From: Enchytraeus crypticus
Taxonomy: Eukaryota; Annelida; Clitellata; Enchytraeida; Enchytraeidae
Assembly: GCA_905160935.1 (NCBI GenBank)
Contig: CAJHZI010000548.1
Span: 1,367,501-1,431,500, forward strand
Direction of reading: 5' to 3'
DNA length: 64,000 nt
Of this stretch, positions 36,720-49,080 are shown one piece after another. The first letter of the stretch is position 1. Each line of letters begins with the position of its first letter. The notes below the pieces were generated by a model. The model worked only from the letters and a program-made list of their open reading frames with translations, searched no databases and had not been told where the DNA came from. Both the position numbers and the translations under genes were made by a program.

Positions 36720-37610
36720 GTTTTATATTTTGATATTAATATATTTTCCTCTTTCTTCTTTGTAATGCAATTTTGCTTAGAAATGAGCACGCCATTGATT
36801 GATCAAATGAGACACTTCAATCAGAAGAGCATTGGCTCTTCCATTCTGTCCTGTGTATATTAATTCTTAGATTTGATTAACACACCGGGCTGAACCAAGT
36901 CAATCTATTTTCTAATTCATTGTCGCGTGTATGGGATCAATATACTCTTCTACATACTATTTCTTACTAGAGACTAAACATCTAAACTTTATCAGAGAAC
37001 CATACGACCTACCCTTGCCTAGGAGCGCTTTACTCTCCTCCCGCCTACTGTAGAGCAGCGCACGTTAAGCGGCGAAATTCTGGAACCGATTGTTTCTCAA
37101 TCCCATCAGAAGTAGCTCACGACATGTTACTAGTCGCGCTTGTCGTCAAAAGTTCTGATAATACAATTACCTTGTCGCAATTGAGCAGAGATATATCGCA
37201 GTTGTGTGCACCGCTGACTGTTTGACTTAATTCAAATTCATTCATTCATTAATTAATTCACACATTTTTAATTAATTAATTCACTAATTATGAGTATTGA
37301 TTGGATTCCGGCGTACTGTTTGTGGGCAGACTTGTACCTTTCGAGACTTTCGGATATGCACGTATCTTAATAATGCGGCTATGACATATATTAGTTTATA
37401 CAATTGCATTATGTAATAGGCATGTTTACGCTCTGTTTAAATGATTAATGCTGTTATGAAATGATCAAGTATAGATGAAAAATTGACTTTAAACGTGCAA
37501 ATGCAACTGTTTTATACGTATAAAAGTAAGCTTGTCAATAAAAGAAATTGTCTAAATATTTAAACTTTATGAAAATGAGAAGTTTATAAGCCCTTTTAAC
37601 TTCAATTATA

Positions 37611-37650
37611 ATCTTTGTCATGATTTTCTAAATACAATCATGACAAAGAT
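37611..37650. other. Perfect hairpin, 15-bp arms and 10-nt loop
   Basis: ATCTTTGTCATGATT at 37611-37625 is the exact reverse complement of 37636-37650. It lies in AT-rich intergenic DNA upstream of the mucin-like gene. Confidence 0.85.
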
Positions 37651-37929
37651 ATGATTGTATTTAGCAATTTTGGATTTGACTGGATTTATGAGAGAAATTT
37701 TATAATGGTGCGATAATAACAATCTAAGTGTAATTACTTGAAATTAATTTACTATTAAAATATAAAATTTATTAATATCACTTTAATTGGTTGATTTGGG
37801 CCATTCTTGACAGCAGCAGGTTGAACTAATGAGCTGCTGGCTGAGCACGATGTGGTAGATGATAATAACAAGCGAAACTCTTGAAACTAATTTACTACAA
37901 ATTTAAAGTAACTTCAAGCTAAAGTAACT

Positions 37930-38062
37930 GGCTGGAGCCTGTGACGAAATCGGTAAGATACTCGACCGCGGATCAGTATGTGCGGGGTTCAAATCCTGCG
38001 CTCGCCCGTCATTGACATCGCTTTCGAGTGAGGAAACTGACGTTAACCTTAGCTTTGCCAGC
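37930..38062 (+). mobile_element. SINE-A copy (tRNA-derived)
   Basis: The plus-strand head GGCTGGAGCCTG contains a degenerate A box region, followed by GATACTCGACCGCGGATCAG and the B box GGTTCAAATCC. The body is TCGCTTTCGAGTGAGGAAAC, ending TTTGCCAGC. It lies about 200 bp upstream of the mucin-like start codon. Confidence 0.85.
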
Positions 38063-38260
38063 TTTAACCAATTTTATTAACTTCAAGAAAATTATGTACG
38101 ACCCTAATCGCTAGCCGAACACAACCTCGTGACCCGGCTAAGCTCAGCAAACAAGGGGGAGGAAGATTGATTGAATCTATTTATATTTTATTTTTGAATG
38201 CGACAGATGCAGACTCGTGTTTCGTGGAATATGAGAAAGAACTGAAGTAGGATTTGGAAT

Positions 38261-41200
38261 ATGTCTGCTGCACGACACGAGACGTGGTCGATAGCTCTAC
38301 TGCTGCTGATGAAATGGACGGTGAATACTCCGTCCATTCAGGCCGCCACGAGTGAGTTGATAGTTTTTAGTTGTATTTCTCAATAGTACTGAACATGGCG
38401 AACAGTTAGTTAGAAGTACTTGGTTATAATATCAAAAGCCGATTCTAAATTGTTTTAAGTTAATTTGTCTAAATTAACTACTAAAAGTAAATTCAGCTAT
38501 ATTATTACAAGTCAATTCAGCTATATTACTAAAAGTCAATTCAGCTATATTACTAAAAGTCAATTCAGCTATATTACTAAAAGTCAATTCAGCTATATTA
38601 CTAAAAGTCAATTCAGCTATATTACTAAAAGTCAATTCAGCTATATTACTAAAAGTCAATTCAGCTATATTACTAAAAGTCAAGCAGCTAAATTTGTAAA
38701 AGTTCGTTTGTTTCGCCCATTCCAACGCGTGGACATAACGAAGGAGGAATAAGAATATTAGAGATTTTTATTATTTATACTATCCTTCATTATTGATTAA
38801 TTAAAGTGAATAATCTTTACATGTGCTTATTTGCTAAAATTCAATATTCTGAATCACTCGGAGACACATGAACAAGAAAAAAGATCAGTTGTTGTTGTTC
38901 CTCCTACCAGACTCTTCAGTCTCGTGCTGTTGTATTTCTATCGTGGCTATAATCCAATACATGGGCAGATAAAGTTAATGATAAATTAAGTTTTATATTT
39001 ATGTTACGTATTTGACCTCCCTTAAAAAATACTGAAGCAAAATATAAAACTTTTAAGATATTTTTTACCAGAAGGTTAATTTATTTAAAAGATATAACTA
39101 AAATTGTAACTACTTCTTTAATTAAAAGTTACGAAAAATTTAACTGTTAAGAAACTAATGCCTATCTTTGCACTTCAAAGAGAATTTTATCTTTTACAAA
39201 AGAATTATCCTTCTGTAAAACCATTCAGTGTTGGTAAGATTTGTTTATTTTGTTTAACAGCTGGTTTATCCACAGAGGTTCTTGGATCAAGTACCGAGGA
39301 GATGGTCACAAGCAAGTCATCGGAGGCTGCTGCCACTACAGAATCTCTCCCAGCTTCCAGTTCTTCTCATTCACTAAGTTCCAGACTAACTGAACTTAGT
39401 GTCACCTCGATATCGATGTTCAAGGATAGTAATAGCTCAGGTACAGAAGTATATAGCTCTAGTGGATTAATTACAGGCAGTTACAGTAGTCTAGTTAGTC
39501 TAAGTAGCGATGGAAAGACAACTAAGACATCAGAAGCTGGATTGACATCAGAAACTCCTTCAACTCTATTTCTCTCCCAGTTGCTGAGCTCCATATTTAA
39601 TAGTCAATCCAGTAGCACTTCTAGAGAGTCCATCGGTGCCAGTATATCGAGTGCTAGTACTGATGGAAGATCTTCAGGAACTGGAGTGACCTCTGAGACT
39701 GTTCTCAGCCACTCCTCTCAGTCATCCAATTCCATTAGTGAAAATCAGAGCAATACTGCTGAATCTACGCCAGCATATAGTGGTGTCAGTGACACTAGCG
39801 CAAGCAGTAGTGCTTCCAGCGATCTTAGCTCAACTAAATACACTGCAACCAGTAGCGAGGTTAGTTTATCTACTTCAAGTCAATCCATGGGAACAAATTC
39901 TGAACAGAGCTTATCTACAAGACAATCCATGGGGACAAATTCTGAACAGAGCTTATCTACAAGTCAATCCATGGGAACAAATTCTGAACAGAGCCTATCT
40001 ACAAGACAATCCATGGGAACAAATTCAGAGCAGAGCTTATCTACAAGTCAGTCCATGGGAACAAATTCTGAGCAGAGCTTATCTACAAGTCAGTCCATGG
40101 GAACAAATTCTGAGCAGAGCTTATCTACAAGTCAATCCATGGGAACAAATTCTGAACAGAGCTTATCTACAAGACAATCCATTGGAACAAATTCTGAGCA
40201 GAGCTTATCTACAAGACAATCCATAGGAAGAAATTCTGAACAGAGCTTATCTACAAGACAATCCATGGGAACAAATTCTGAGCAGAGCTTATCTACAAGA
40301 CAATCCATAGGAACAAATTCTGAGCAGAGCTTATCTACAAGTCAGTCCATGGGAACAAGTTCTGAACAGAGCTTATCTACAAGACAAACCATGGGAACAA
40401 ATTCTGAGCTGAGTGTTTCTGCCACTAGACAGGATGCGCTGAGTGTTTCTGCTAACACAGGTACTGAATCTGCAAACACTGGTACTAAATCTGCTAACAG
40501 TGGGACTCAATCTGCTAACAGTGGTACTCAATCTGCTAACAGTGGGACTCAATTTGCAAACACAGGTACTGAATCTGCAAATAGCGTTACTAAATCTGCT
40601 AACAGTGGTACTCAGCCTGCTAACACAGGTACTGAATCTGCTAACAGTGGTACTGAATCTGCTAACACTGGTACCGAATCTGCTAACAGTGTTACTGAAT
40701 CTGCTAACACTGGTACTGAATCTGCTACCAGTGGTACTCAGCCTGCTAACAACGGTACTGAATCTGCTAACACAGGTACTGAATCTGCAAACACTGGTAC
40801 TGATTCTGCTACCAGTAGTACTCAGCCTGCTAACAGCGTTACTGAATCTGCTAACACAGGTACTGAATCTACAAACACTGGTACTGAATCTGCTAACAGT
40901 GTTACTGAATCTGCTAACACTGGTACTGAATCTGCTACCAGTGGTACTCAGCCTGCTAACAGCGGTACTGAATCTGCTAACACAGGTACTGAATCTGCAA
41001 ACACTGGTACTGAATCTGCTAACAGTGGTACTCAATCTGCTAACAGGGGTACTGAAAATAATGGTGTAACACAATCTGCTCCTGATTTTACTCAATCTGC
41101 TAACAGTGTCACGCAATCTCTTATTAGCAACACTCGACCTGTCGATGCCCTTACGCGACCTGGAAGTGATGTTACTCTTGTTGATGACGTTACACAATCT

Positions 41201-43830
41201 GATAAAACTGTCACTGTTACGCTAGATGCAGTCAGTGTGCATTCTGTTAATGGTATTACGAATACTGTAAGTAGAGCAGGAGTGCAGTCTGCTGTTAGTT
41301 CAGCCTCAAATGGAAATGTCGATGCAAACGGTCAATCATCTACTCCTCAGAATGGAATAAATTTGTCGAAGTCGTCACCTATTATTGAAGCTCTGGTGTC
41401 TCGTGTGACAACGAAAGAAGAAGTGTCAAGTGGTAGTAAGAGTCCAGTGACTGATAGTGGTTCGTTTATCGGTAGTTCGACGAGCAGTGGTGGAAGTAAC
41501 AATGGTGGAACTAACAATGGTGGGACTAACAGTGGTGTAACTAACAATGGTATAACTAACAATGGTGGAACTAACAATGGTGTAACTAACAGTGGTGTAA
41601 CTAACAATGGTGAAACTAACAATGGTGGAACTAACAATGGTGGAACTAACACTGGTGGCTCCAGCAGCAGTGACAAGTCCGCCCCCTGGTGGTGGTATTA
41701 CGCTATTATTGGCTGCCTCCTCCTCATCTTCATCACTCTGGTCATCATTGCTATAATCCTGTGCTGCTGCTGCTGCGGCTGCTGCGATAAACTAGGGTGA
41801 GTGTCGCCGTATTGTGTTAATAAAGCTAATGTTAACGTCAGTTTCCTCACTCGAAAGCGATGTCAGTGACGGGCGAGCCCATGATTTGAACCCTGCACAT
41901 ACTGATCCGCGGTCGAATATCTTACCGACATCGCCATTGGCTCCAGCCAAATTCCATTAGAATGTCTTAATAGCGTAGGAGTAACGTCATGAAAATTTAA
42001 ATGACAGATCCTGAGGTGAATTGAACCCTCCTGGGTTCGAATCCCAGCCGCGCTGATCTGAGAGTAAAATCTCGGACGTTCACTTGACTGGCTATACGGA
42101 AAATGGACTAAATTGCCTGACGGTTTAAACATGTAGCATTAAAAGTGATAGATATCAAAATAGTTGATCATTTCACTATAATGCGTGTTTACTTTACCTT
42201 TATTGTGTGTTAACATTATGAAGCATCTTGTATATGTACATGCTACATTGATAATATGCATGGATAATTTTGTCAGTTTATTGGACCGAGAAGATCAAAT
42301 AGACTGACAAAATTACGAACGAAGAAGTGCTAAACAGGGTGGGTATAAATAGATAAATGAAGGACATCATAAGGAATAGGAAGAAGAACTGGATGGGTTT
42401 GGTTTTTTTGAGAGAGGTAATTGAGTGAAGAATGGAAGGAGAAAAGACCGAGACTTGAGATGTCGAATGAATTTGATAATTAATCATAGGCTGATACGAA
42501 GAGAAAGGCAGAGGATAGAAGTATGTGGAGGAGTTACATGCAGTGGGCTTGCCAATAAGCAGTGCACTAAGAGAGAGTGATAAAAAAAGTTGCAGTCTAT
42601 TAGTGTTGTAAATAGTTCTATAGGTTTCTGAAGGGAAAGGCTGAGAAAATCTAAAGAAATCATTTATTTGACTAACATTTTATGTTATAAAATCTTTCCA
42701 TCAAGAGCTTATGAAGCAGTTTCTCATTTAATCATTAAGTGTTTATTCATTTTCTTATGCTACCTATTCTGGGTATTTTTGAATGTATCTATCTGATCCT
42801 CTATCATAGCCGTTTTACTAAACAAACTTTGAAGTTATTAGTTTTTAAGACGTAATTAGACATTACATATAGAAGTGCATACTTATGTAGCTACCTATGA
42901 GTTTTATATTTTGTGTTGTTTAGCCTACGGAGGCCGCAGCAGACGAATAACTTTGTGAATAAAGTTGAACCAAGTCAATCGCCGCCTGGGTCCGCTCCAC
43001 CCCAAACAAATGGGCCCTATCCACCCCAACCTCAAACAAATGGGTCCTATCCACCCACAATGCAAACAAATGGGCCTCATCCACCCCCTTCTGAAACAGG
43101 GGGACCATATTCAGCCCCAAATCAGACAGGACCCCTTAGTCAGTCAGAACCTAATCCACCCTTTCATCAGGCAGTTGAAGCTATTGCACCCCCACCCCAA
43201 ATAACTGCTGCTCCACACCAAACATCTGCTCCCCCACCCCAAACATCCGCTGCTGCACCCCAAACATCCGCTGCTGCACCCCAAACATCAGCTGCTGCAC
43301 CCCCACCTCAAGCAGCTGAAACACTACCAGTGCAATCTGCTAGCCAACCTGTAGTTACAAGCCTACAGCCAGCAACAGCTGCTGGCCTTGCTGCCACAGC
43401 TGCCTCTGTGTCTGATGTAAGGATCACCCAGCCTTCAGCTCCTCCACTTGAACCAGCTGCTACAGCTGTACCGCAGCGAGGCCTGTCTCCTCCTAAGAAG
43501 ATTACCCCATTGGTTGCAGCAAAGGCTCCTATGGTCACAGCAGCTACCAATAAGGCTGCAGCAGCTGTTAAACCGGCTGTGATTGGTGGAGCAGCTGTTG
43601 CAGCTGTTAGCGTCGCAGGCGGAGTTAAGAAGGTTGTGACGGTGGGCGGGGGCATGCCATCTGTAGAGACTGTCAATCAACCACCAAAACCACGCCCCTC
43701 TCAGGCAAGCAGCAAGTCTAAGAGAAGTCTGATAACGCTGAGCAGCACCTCCTCAAAGGTTCTCAGTTCAAGCTCAAGGGTCGGCAGCGCTCCCCCTGTG
43801 GAGAAACGTACACCTGTCCTCATCATGTAG
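38261..43830 (+). CDS. Mucin-like type I membrane protein with Pro/Ala-rich cytoplasmic tail, three exons
   Basis: Exons 38261-38351, 39261-41796 and 42924-43830 join in phases 1 and 2 and encode 1177 residues. Exon 1 starts with a signal peptide (IALLLLMKW core, then small residues SIQAA). The ectodomain is Ser/Thr-rich, suited to heavy O-glycosylation, and has three tandem-repeat blocks. The first has units of 13 residues (QSMGTNSEQSLST, about residues 237-420). The second has units of 7 residues (SANTGTE, about 424-632). The third has units of about 5 residues (NNGGT, about 773-832). A transmembrane helix (YYAIIGCLLLIFITLVIIAI, about 844-863) is followed by a run of cysteines that could be palmitoylated. 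The tail of about 300 residues is Pro/Gln then Ala-rich, with QTSAAAP repeats and a basic Ser-rich end. I recognise no named orthologue. A surface, adhesion or glycocalyx role is inference from architecture. Confidence 0.8.
38485..38690. repeat. Minisatellite, 24-bp unit in intron 1 of the mucin-like gene
   Basis: Eight or nine nearly identical copies of AGTCAATTCAGCTATATTAC plus TAAA. The 24-bp period keeps frames open on both strands. I treat it as intronic because it has no in-frame link to the signal-peptide exon. Confidence 0.9.
39880..40425 (+). repeat. Coding minisatellite, 39-bp unit (13 residues)
   Basis: About 14 units encoding QSMGTNSEQSLST with R/S alternation before Q. Units differ mostly at synonymous sites and at a few M/I and N/S changes. 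Confidence 0.95.
40440..41065 (+). repeat. Coding minisatellite, 21-bp unit (7 residues)
   Basis: About 29 units encoding SANTGTE/SANSGTQ/SANSVTE variants, with a higher-order pattern of several units. It follows the 39-bp array directly in the same exon. Confidence 0.95.
41485..41665 (+). repeat. Coding minisatellite, 15-bp unit (NNGGT)
   Basis: About 12 units of AACAATGGTGGAACT-type sequence, encoding an Asn/Gly/Thr stalk just before the transmembrane helix. Confidence 0.95.
41820..41949 (-). mobile_element. SINE-A copy, head-to-head with SINE-B
   Basis: Core CACTCGAAAGCGATGTCAGT and reversed B box GATTTGAACCC. Its tRNA-like head at the right touches the head of the SINE-B copy that starts at 41950. 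It is in intron 2 of the mucin-like gene, about 25 bp past the donor. Confidence 0.85.
41950..42198 (+). mobile_element. SINE-B copy, full length in sense orientation
   Basis: This copy shows the Pol III-type head best: TAGCGTAGGAGTAACG resembles an A box and GGGTTCGAATCC is a B box, about 50 bp apart. The core GAGAGTAAAATCTCGGACGT and tail CACTATAATGCGTGTTTACT follow. Confidence 0.85.
42270..42590 (+). mobile_element. RTE-like LINE 3' fragment in intron 2 of the mucin-like gene
   Basis: Broken frames read TNEEVLNRVG, IIRNRKKNWMG and REVIE.RMEGEK, matching the C-terminal part of the 29.95-31.0 kb LINE. It ends in the GTGCACTAAGAGAGAG tip. Confidence 0.65.
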
Positions 43831-44815
43831 TGTGTCCACGATTATATCTATCTCTCTGGTTGAGTGGTAGAGCGATGGATTTCAGGTGTTTAGTATATCA
43901 CGTGACCACGCGTTAATCTAAACGTTGATAGTTACCTTGAACCTTCAGTGTGGTAAAACCCGGGGGGAAGGAAGATAACGCTTTATCATTTTATGGACAA
44001 AGCTGTTTACTATTCCATTAAGCAGTGATTTTTGTTAATTAGTTTAACGAGCTCGTGAAGGTACGTTTTTACTTTGAAATCCTAAACGATTGCCCAAATG
44101 TATAATTACTGGCGAGTGTGTTTTACTTGACCACAGTGAAAATGAAATCGTCACTTTGCTTTATTCTCCAGTCTTCCTTCTATGACCGCTTTCATTAAAC
44201 CATCCCTCTCAAAACATGACCTATCCAACTCTTCTATTTATTCCGTATCATATATATCAATTTCCTAATCCTTTTTTTACTTGATCCAACCCTGTTAAGA
44301 TGCTTATACAAAAAGTACTGCTAAATTATTATGACAGTTGAATCTTATAGATATCCTGACTCCGCTAAACTAAACTAAACTTAGCTAAACTAGGATTCAA
44401 GTGAAGATGATGATGATTTATTTTTATAGATGTATGCTTCAATTGTTAAGTAAGACTGTTTTATTACTTTATTATATTTATGGCATTATTCAGGTGACCG
44501 TGTTTTTGTAAATGTAACTAATTTTGCTTTTTTAAATATAACATAGTCATGATTATACTATGGAAAGACTGTGAATAGAATTACTTGGGATATCATCTGT
44601 ACAATGTGCACAATGGTAACTGTAATTATTGTAATTCTACTGAGCTACCTGACTATAGGAGGGGCATTATTGCACTGCTCTAATTATAATTGCACTTATA
44701 CAGTATGAGACAGTACAACAAGTTCATTGTTGTTCTGTGATAATTATAATAATGTACTGCTTACAGTAAAATGTGCATTTCATTATGTAGTTTAGAATTA
44801 TTGCACTGTTATAGC
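43831..44815. other. Downstream flank of the mucin-like gene
   Basis: It begins with a possible tRNA-like A box (TGGTTGAGTGGTAGAGCG, 43858-43875) without a matching B box. A minus-strand RTE-like fragment lies at about 44155-44300 and an R3 tail (AAACTAGGATTCAAGTGAAG, GATGATGATG) at about 44385-44420. No gene is seen. Confidence 0.45.
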
Positions 44816-44818
44816 TAT

Positions 44819-44882
44819 AATCCTGGGCTCGCCCGTCACTTACATCACTTTCGAGTGAGGAAACTGGCATTAACATTAGCCT
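44819..44882 (+). mobile_element. SINE-A 3' fragment
   Basis: AATCCTGGGCTCGCCCGTCA and TTTCGAGTGAGGAAACTGGC match the B-box-to-tail part only. Confidence 0.75.
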
Positions 44883-45254
44883 TTTTTGTTTTTAATATTA
44901 ATTTTTCTGATGTGAGTGCATAGTTGTAAAGTGTTGTTTTAAAAATTAAATAGCTTAGTGCGACGTGTAATTTACTATCATATTTCTAATCGTTCTATTG
45001 CTTTGTACTGTGATAAATTTTCTTACTAATAACTGCACAGTACTGCTTGCAAATGTGTATGTGATACTTACAGTAATTTACCAGTTGACATTTAAATGGT
45101 TATTAATTAATTCTCTTAATTGTTATTCCGATATAGCCTTAGAAGAAATGTGATCTATGTAAAACTGTTGTGAACAGTGATATATAATAATATGACGATT
45201 CGCTTTCTAAGTTAGTCTTCATTGATTCCAAGTTTGGACTTTTCGCCTAAATAT

Positions 45255-45450
45255 TTATGATCTACCAATAGATTACCAATAGATACTAATAGATTACCAA
45301 TAGAATACCAATAGATACTAATAGATTACCAATAGATACCAATAGATTACAAATAGATTACCAATAGATTACCAATAGATTACCAATAGATTATCAATAG
45401 ATACTAATAGATTACCAATAGATTACCAATAGATACTAATAGATAAAAAT
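45255..45450. repeat. Minisatellite, 11-bp related units (TAGATTACCAA, TAGATACTAA)
   Basis: About 17 units of AATAGATTACC and AATAGATACTA in irregular alternation. Confidence 0.9.
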
Positions 45451-47125
45451 TTATTCATTCTCAGTTTAGTATTCGCCAAATGGCAAACATCCAAAGTATG
45501 TATTACATCTTGCTCACAAATGAGCACTCAATCGATGAACAAGATGATGCCATGACACATTTCATCACTTTATCAAATCAAAACATACTGTGTGCTTGTG
45601 AAAATTTGGCTTCGATTGTGATTTCCTATAGCCATCACAAGCTTTACTTAGCCGATACTTTCTACACCTTCAGCTGCGGTTGGTATTATATATACATGTA
45701 ATTATCTTCAATAGCGCGGACATACTATGAAACCTGAACAATATAAACAATATCTATGAAACCTCTATCAATATAACAGTTTTTATAAGGTTAAAATTAT
45801 TTTGATTAGTTTCCTCAACAGAGCACATCACAAATATAGTGAGATATGGATTTTAATATCAGTTCCAAGAATAATTGAATAAATGCTTTGAATAGCGAGA
45901 AAAAACAATGTACATGTATATAGATATTTGAGTTTAACATGGCATCCAAATTGACACTATAATTTAAACTGCGTTAAACGTCTAACAAAAACCTATTCAA
46001 ATAGTACAAGCGCTCAATTGTTAAGTCATTATAAATTCAAACAAATAGCTCGTTTCATAAACATGTATATATTTGGGTATATATCAGTGACAACAATAAA
46101 GAAAGTGTCAACTGAGCCGTCATGGAAAAACTAACAATTGTTAATATGATATCACTTCCCATTAACGTGCTGCATTTTATGGGATAGACACGAAATCATC
46201 AATAGGAAAAGAAATCTTAAGAGTCTTTAATACTATATCATTGAATACGTTGAAAAGTAAATTGGTAGCAAAGATAGAGAAACAAACTTCGGTTACAAAA
46301 TACAAACACCTGGATTAAACAGAGAGGCTAAACGTATAGACTAACTGAAATGTGACCAAAGAGAATATTGCAGAACATTTCCCTAATATAATACTTGCTG
46401 ACCGATCACCGGAATGCAATATAAAGGACATGCGTGCAAAAACAGCTGGTAAAGCTAATATTAACGTCAGTTTTCTAACTCGAAAGCGATGTCAGTGACG
46501 GGCGAGCCCAGGATTTAAACCCCGCACATACTGATCAGCGGTCTTAAATCTTAAAATAGTGTTTACTGTAATAAATACACTCATCAAGTCACTAAACTTT
46601 CATTGAGCGTCGTTTTCATAAACTCTATCTCTTCGTGAACTATCAAGTGGCATGTCTCAGTAAATATTTGCATGAAGCCATAAGTCTTATACAATACGAA
46701 GTAGTACGAAAAACCGACTTAAGCTCGTATTAAATTTTGTTATATATACGAACTTATAAGATGAGAAAGAAAAACGAAGTTTAATGCACATTATAGATTT
46801 CAATGCAAAACGGTGTTGAGAAGCTTATTAATTATTAACAATGCGAGAGAGAATATTAAACAAGCAATGTTTAAAAAGACAGAAACCTACAGCGTAGTCA
46901 ATATATAAACTACCATATAAGCCTCTACACTTAGTTAAATGTCAGAGAAGGTGGAAGCAAATATCACGAGGTGCGCCCAATATAAATTAGAGTGACATTT
47001 TTACATTTAAATTAGGTTAAATATTACATTTAAATCACAAAAGAGATGGAATATAAATAAGTGATAAATGTTGTTTTTACGACTGTTTCAGATTTACTTA
47101 AGAAAATAAACAATTAAAAAGACTG
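45450..47125. other. AT-rich intergenic region with one SINE
   Basis: Apart from the SINE-A copy at 46445-46552 I see no feature. The small open frame at 45480-45701 has no family signature or splice context. Confidence 0.4.
46445..46552 (-). mobile_element. SINE-A copy, head-truncated
   Basis: CTCGAAAGCGATGTCAGTGA and GGATTTAAACCCCGCAC. The sequence departs from the family after GATCAGCGGTC. Confidence 0.8.
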
Positions 47126-47129
47126 ATAA

Positions 47130-47450
47130 TAGGCTATTATCAGATGATAATTCAGCTGTTATCAGATGATAATTCAGCTATTATCAGATGATAATTCAGC
47201 TGTTATCAGACGATAACGAGCTGTTATAAGATGATAATTCAGCTGTTATCAGATGATAATTCAGCTGTTATCAGATGATAACGAGCTGTTATAAGATGAT
47301 AATTCAGCTGTTATCAGATGATAATCAACTGCCATCAGATGATAATCAACAAGATCATAATTCAGCTCTTATCAGGTGATATCGAGCTGCAATCAGATGA
47401 TAATCAATTGCCACCAGATGATAATCAACTGTTGTCAGTTGATAAAGAAT
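47130..47450. repeat. Minisatellite, unit about 21-22 bp
   Basis: About 14 units of GTTATCAGATGATAATTCAG and variants with AACGAGCT or AATCAACT. Each unit holds a short inverted repeat, TTATCAGATGATAA. Confidence 0.9.
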
Positions 47451-47754
47451 ATTTACTCTACACATCTCCAGTCCGTGGCATAAATTTCTCTTATCACCCT
47501 CTGTCGCCTCACTGAGTTAACAATTCATAGGCAAACTAAGAGTCTAACCTGCTACAACATTTTCATAATCAGAAGTAATTCAGTACAGATATGATAAGAA
47601 CTATACAGTTACTTCCTAGTACAACTAGAACAATGCCAATTATCACATCATATTTAACATGTACGTAACTTAAATCTTATCGATATTAACATAAAGCCAA
47701 GAAATGCAATAACAGTGAGTAGACTAGATCTTCACTAAGATCTGGTAATTTAGT

Positions 47755-47825
47755 CCACAATAAGTTATGCATTTAGTTATGCATTCAGTCATGCATTTAC
47801 TCATGCATTTAGTCATGCATTTGAG
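47755..47825. repeat. Short tandem repeat, ATGCATTTAGTC-type units
   Basis: Five to six 10-11 bp units of TTATGCATTTAG/TCATGCATTTAC. Confidence 0.8.
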
Positions 47826-47829
47826 GTCA

Positions 47830-48960
47830 ATTAACACCACAGAGTAACAAGTAAAATAGGAAAAGAGTATTTGTAAATTGTATTAATAAATATCTGCAAA
47901 CAAATTATTTTCTACTACACATGTAGATACAAAATGTTACCATATACTGTTTTTAATCAACAGACTGACACCGTTTAGAATCTCTTTTTCTCTTCAGTAC
48001 ATGTTTTTGTAGATCGCTTTAATCATTTTAGATCATTTATGTGTGTGCATCAATACCATTCATAGCAAGAAGTGGAAAGTAAATGTCAGATGTTAGGCAA
48101 TGGCTGACTAGGTAGCAAAGCTATTGTCATTTTATTTCTAGATGAACGAATATTAAGAAATAAAGGATACATAAAAAATGCTACAGCACACTGCAAGCTG
48201 CTAACTAACATCTGCAGCTATATGCAGACAGAGAAAAATTTAATACAAATATAACTTGTATTGCTTGTACAGAGCAGTCATAAATAAATGATGTCAAATT
48301 GTTAATAGTACTACTACTCAAGCAGTCTGCCATTTAATTTAATACAAGCAGTCTGCCATTTAATTTAATACAGTTACAGAAAACAATAGTTTGATTACTT
48401 TAATAGCAAAAATTAAAAGAATAAAATGTACATCGTTGAATACCTGTGCATATTGATTAAATTAGGAAATTTACAAATAACTGGACACAGCATTACAATA
48501 AAATAAAATGAGCTCCTTGGATAAACAAGTTTATAACACTTAACAATAAAATTAAAATAAACCAAATAAAATAAATCAAAACTAATAAGCACAACACTAT
48601 CCACTGCATTAGGTTTTTTTTCAATATGATTTGCTAGTGAACTTGAGCTACCAACGTAATCTAGGGTACGTGTACAAAACAACCACAAACTGATAATTAG
48701 ATATATATTACAGATAATAAACTTGCACTATAACATACTCCTAATTACTTTAAGAAATTTTGGAATCGATACAGAAAATGCCTCTTTTTATAATATTTTA
48801 CTGGGGGAATGCTAAATACCACTTTCAAACATCGAGCTAATATTTTTTGGTAAATTCATTAATTTCTAACAGATTTACCTGAAAGGAGTAATCACTGGTG
48901 AGCGGGACAGAGCAATTTACTGTAGGTTGCAAATATCTAGATTTGATGAGCACAGAAAAA
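47830..48960. other. AT-rich intergenic region
   Basis: No gene seen. A perfect 25-bp-type direct duplication (CAAGCAGTCTGCCATTTAAT) sits at 48317-48370. Confidence 0.4.
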
Positions 48961-48964
48961 GGCT

Positions 48965-49080
48965 AAAACAAAGCTAATTTTAACGTCACTTTCCTCAATC
49001 GAAAGCGATGTCAGTGATGGGCGAGCCCAGGATTTAAACCTGCACATACTGATCCGCGGCTGAATATCTTACCGATATCT
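48965..49080 (-). mobile_element. SINE-A copy
   Basis: CAATCGAAAGCGATGTCAGT, GGATTTAAACCTGCAC and GATCCGCGGCTGAATATCTT. Confidence 0.8.

Noticed and set aside
38465-38752. 95-residue open frame made of SQFSYITK repeats
   Set aside because: The 24-bp tandem repeat keeps frames open on both strands. It lies in the first intron of the mucin-like gene and does not join in frame with the signal-peptide exon.
40373-41197. 274-residue minus-strand open frame (VSRFSTSVCRFST repeats) opposite the mucin exon
   Set aside because: It is the shadow of the coding minisatellites. The plus strand has the signal peptide, transmembrane helix and compatible splice sites.
42001-42060. Possible genuine tRNA gene, because of A- and B-box-like sequences
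   Set aside because: The spacing fits, but the sequence is repeated as part of a 245-bp SINE family and does not fold into a clear cloverleaf with an acceptor stem.
45480-45701. 73-residue ATG-initiated open frame
   Set aside because: No homology signature, no splice context and AT-rich composition like the surrounding DNA.
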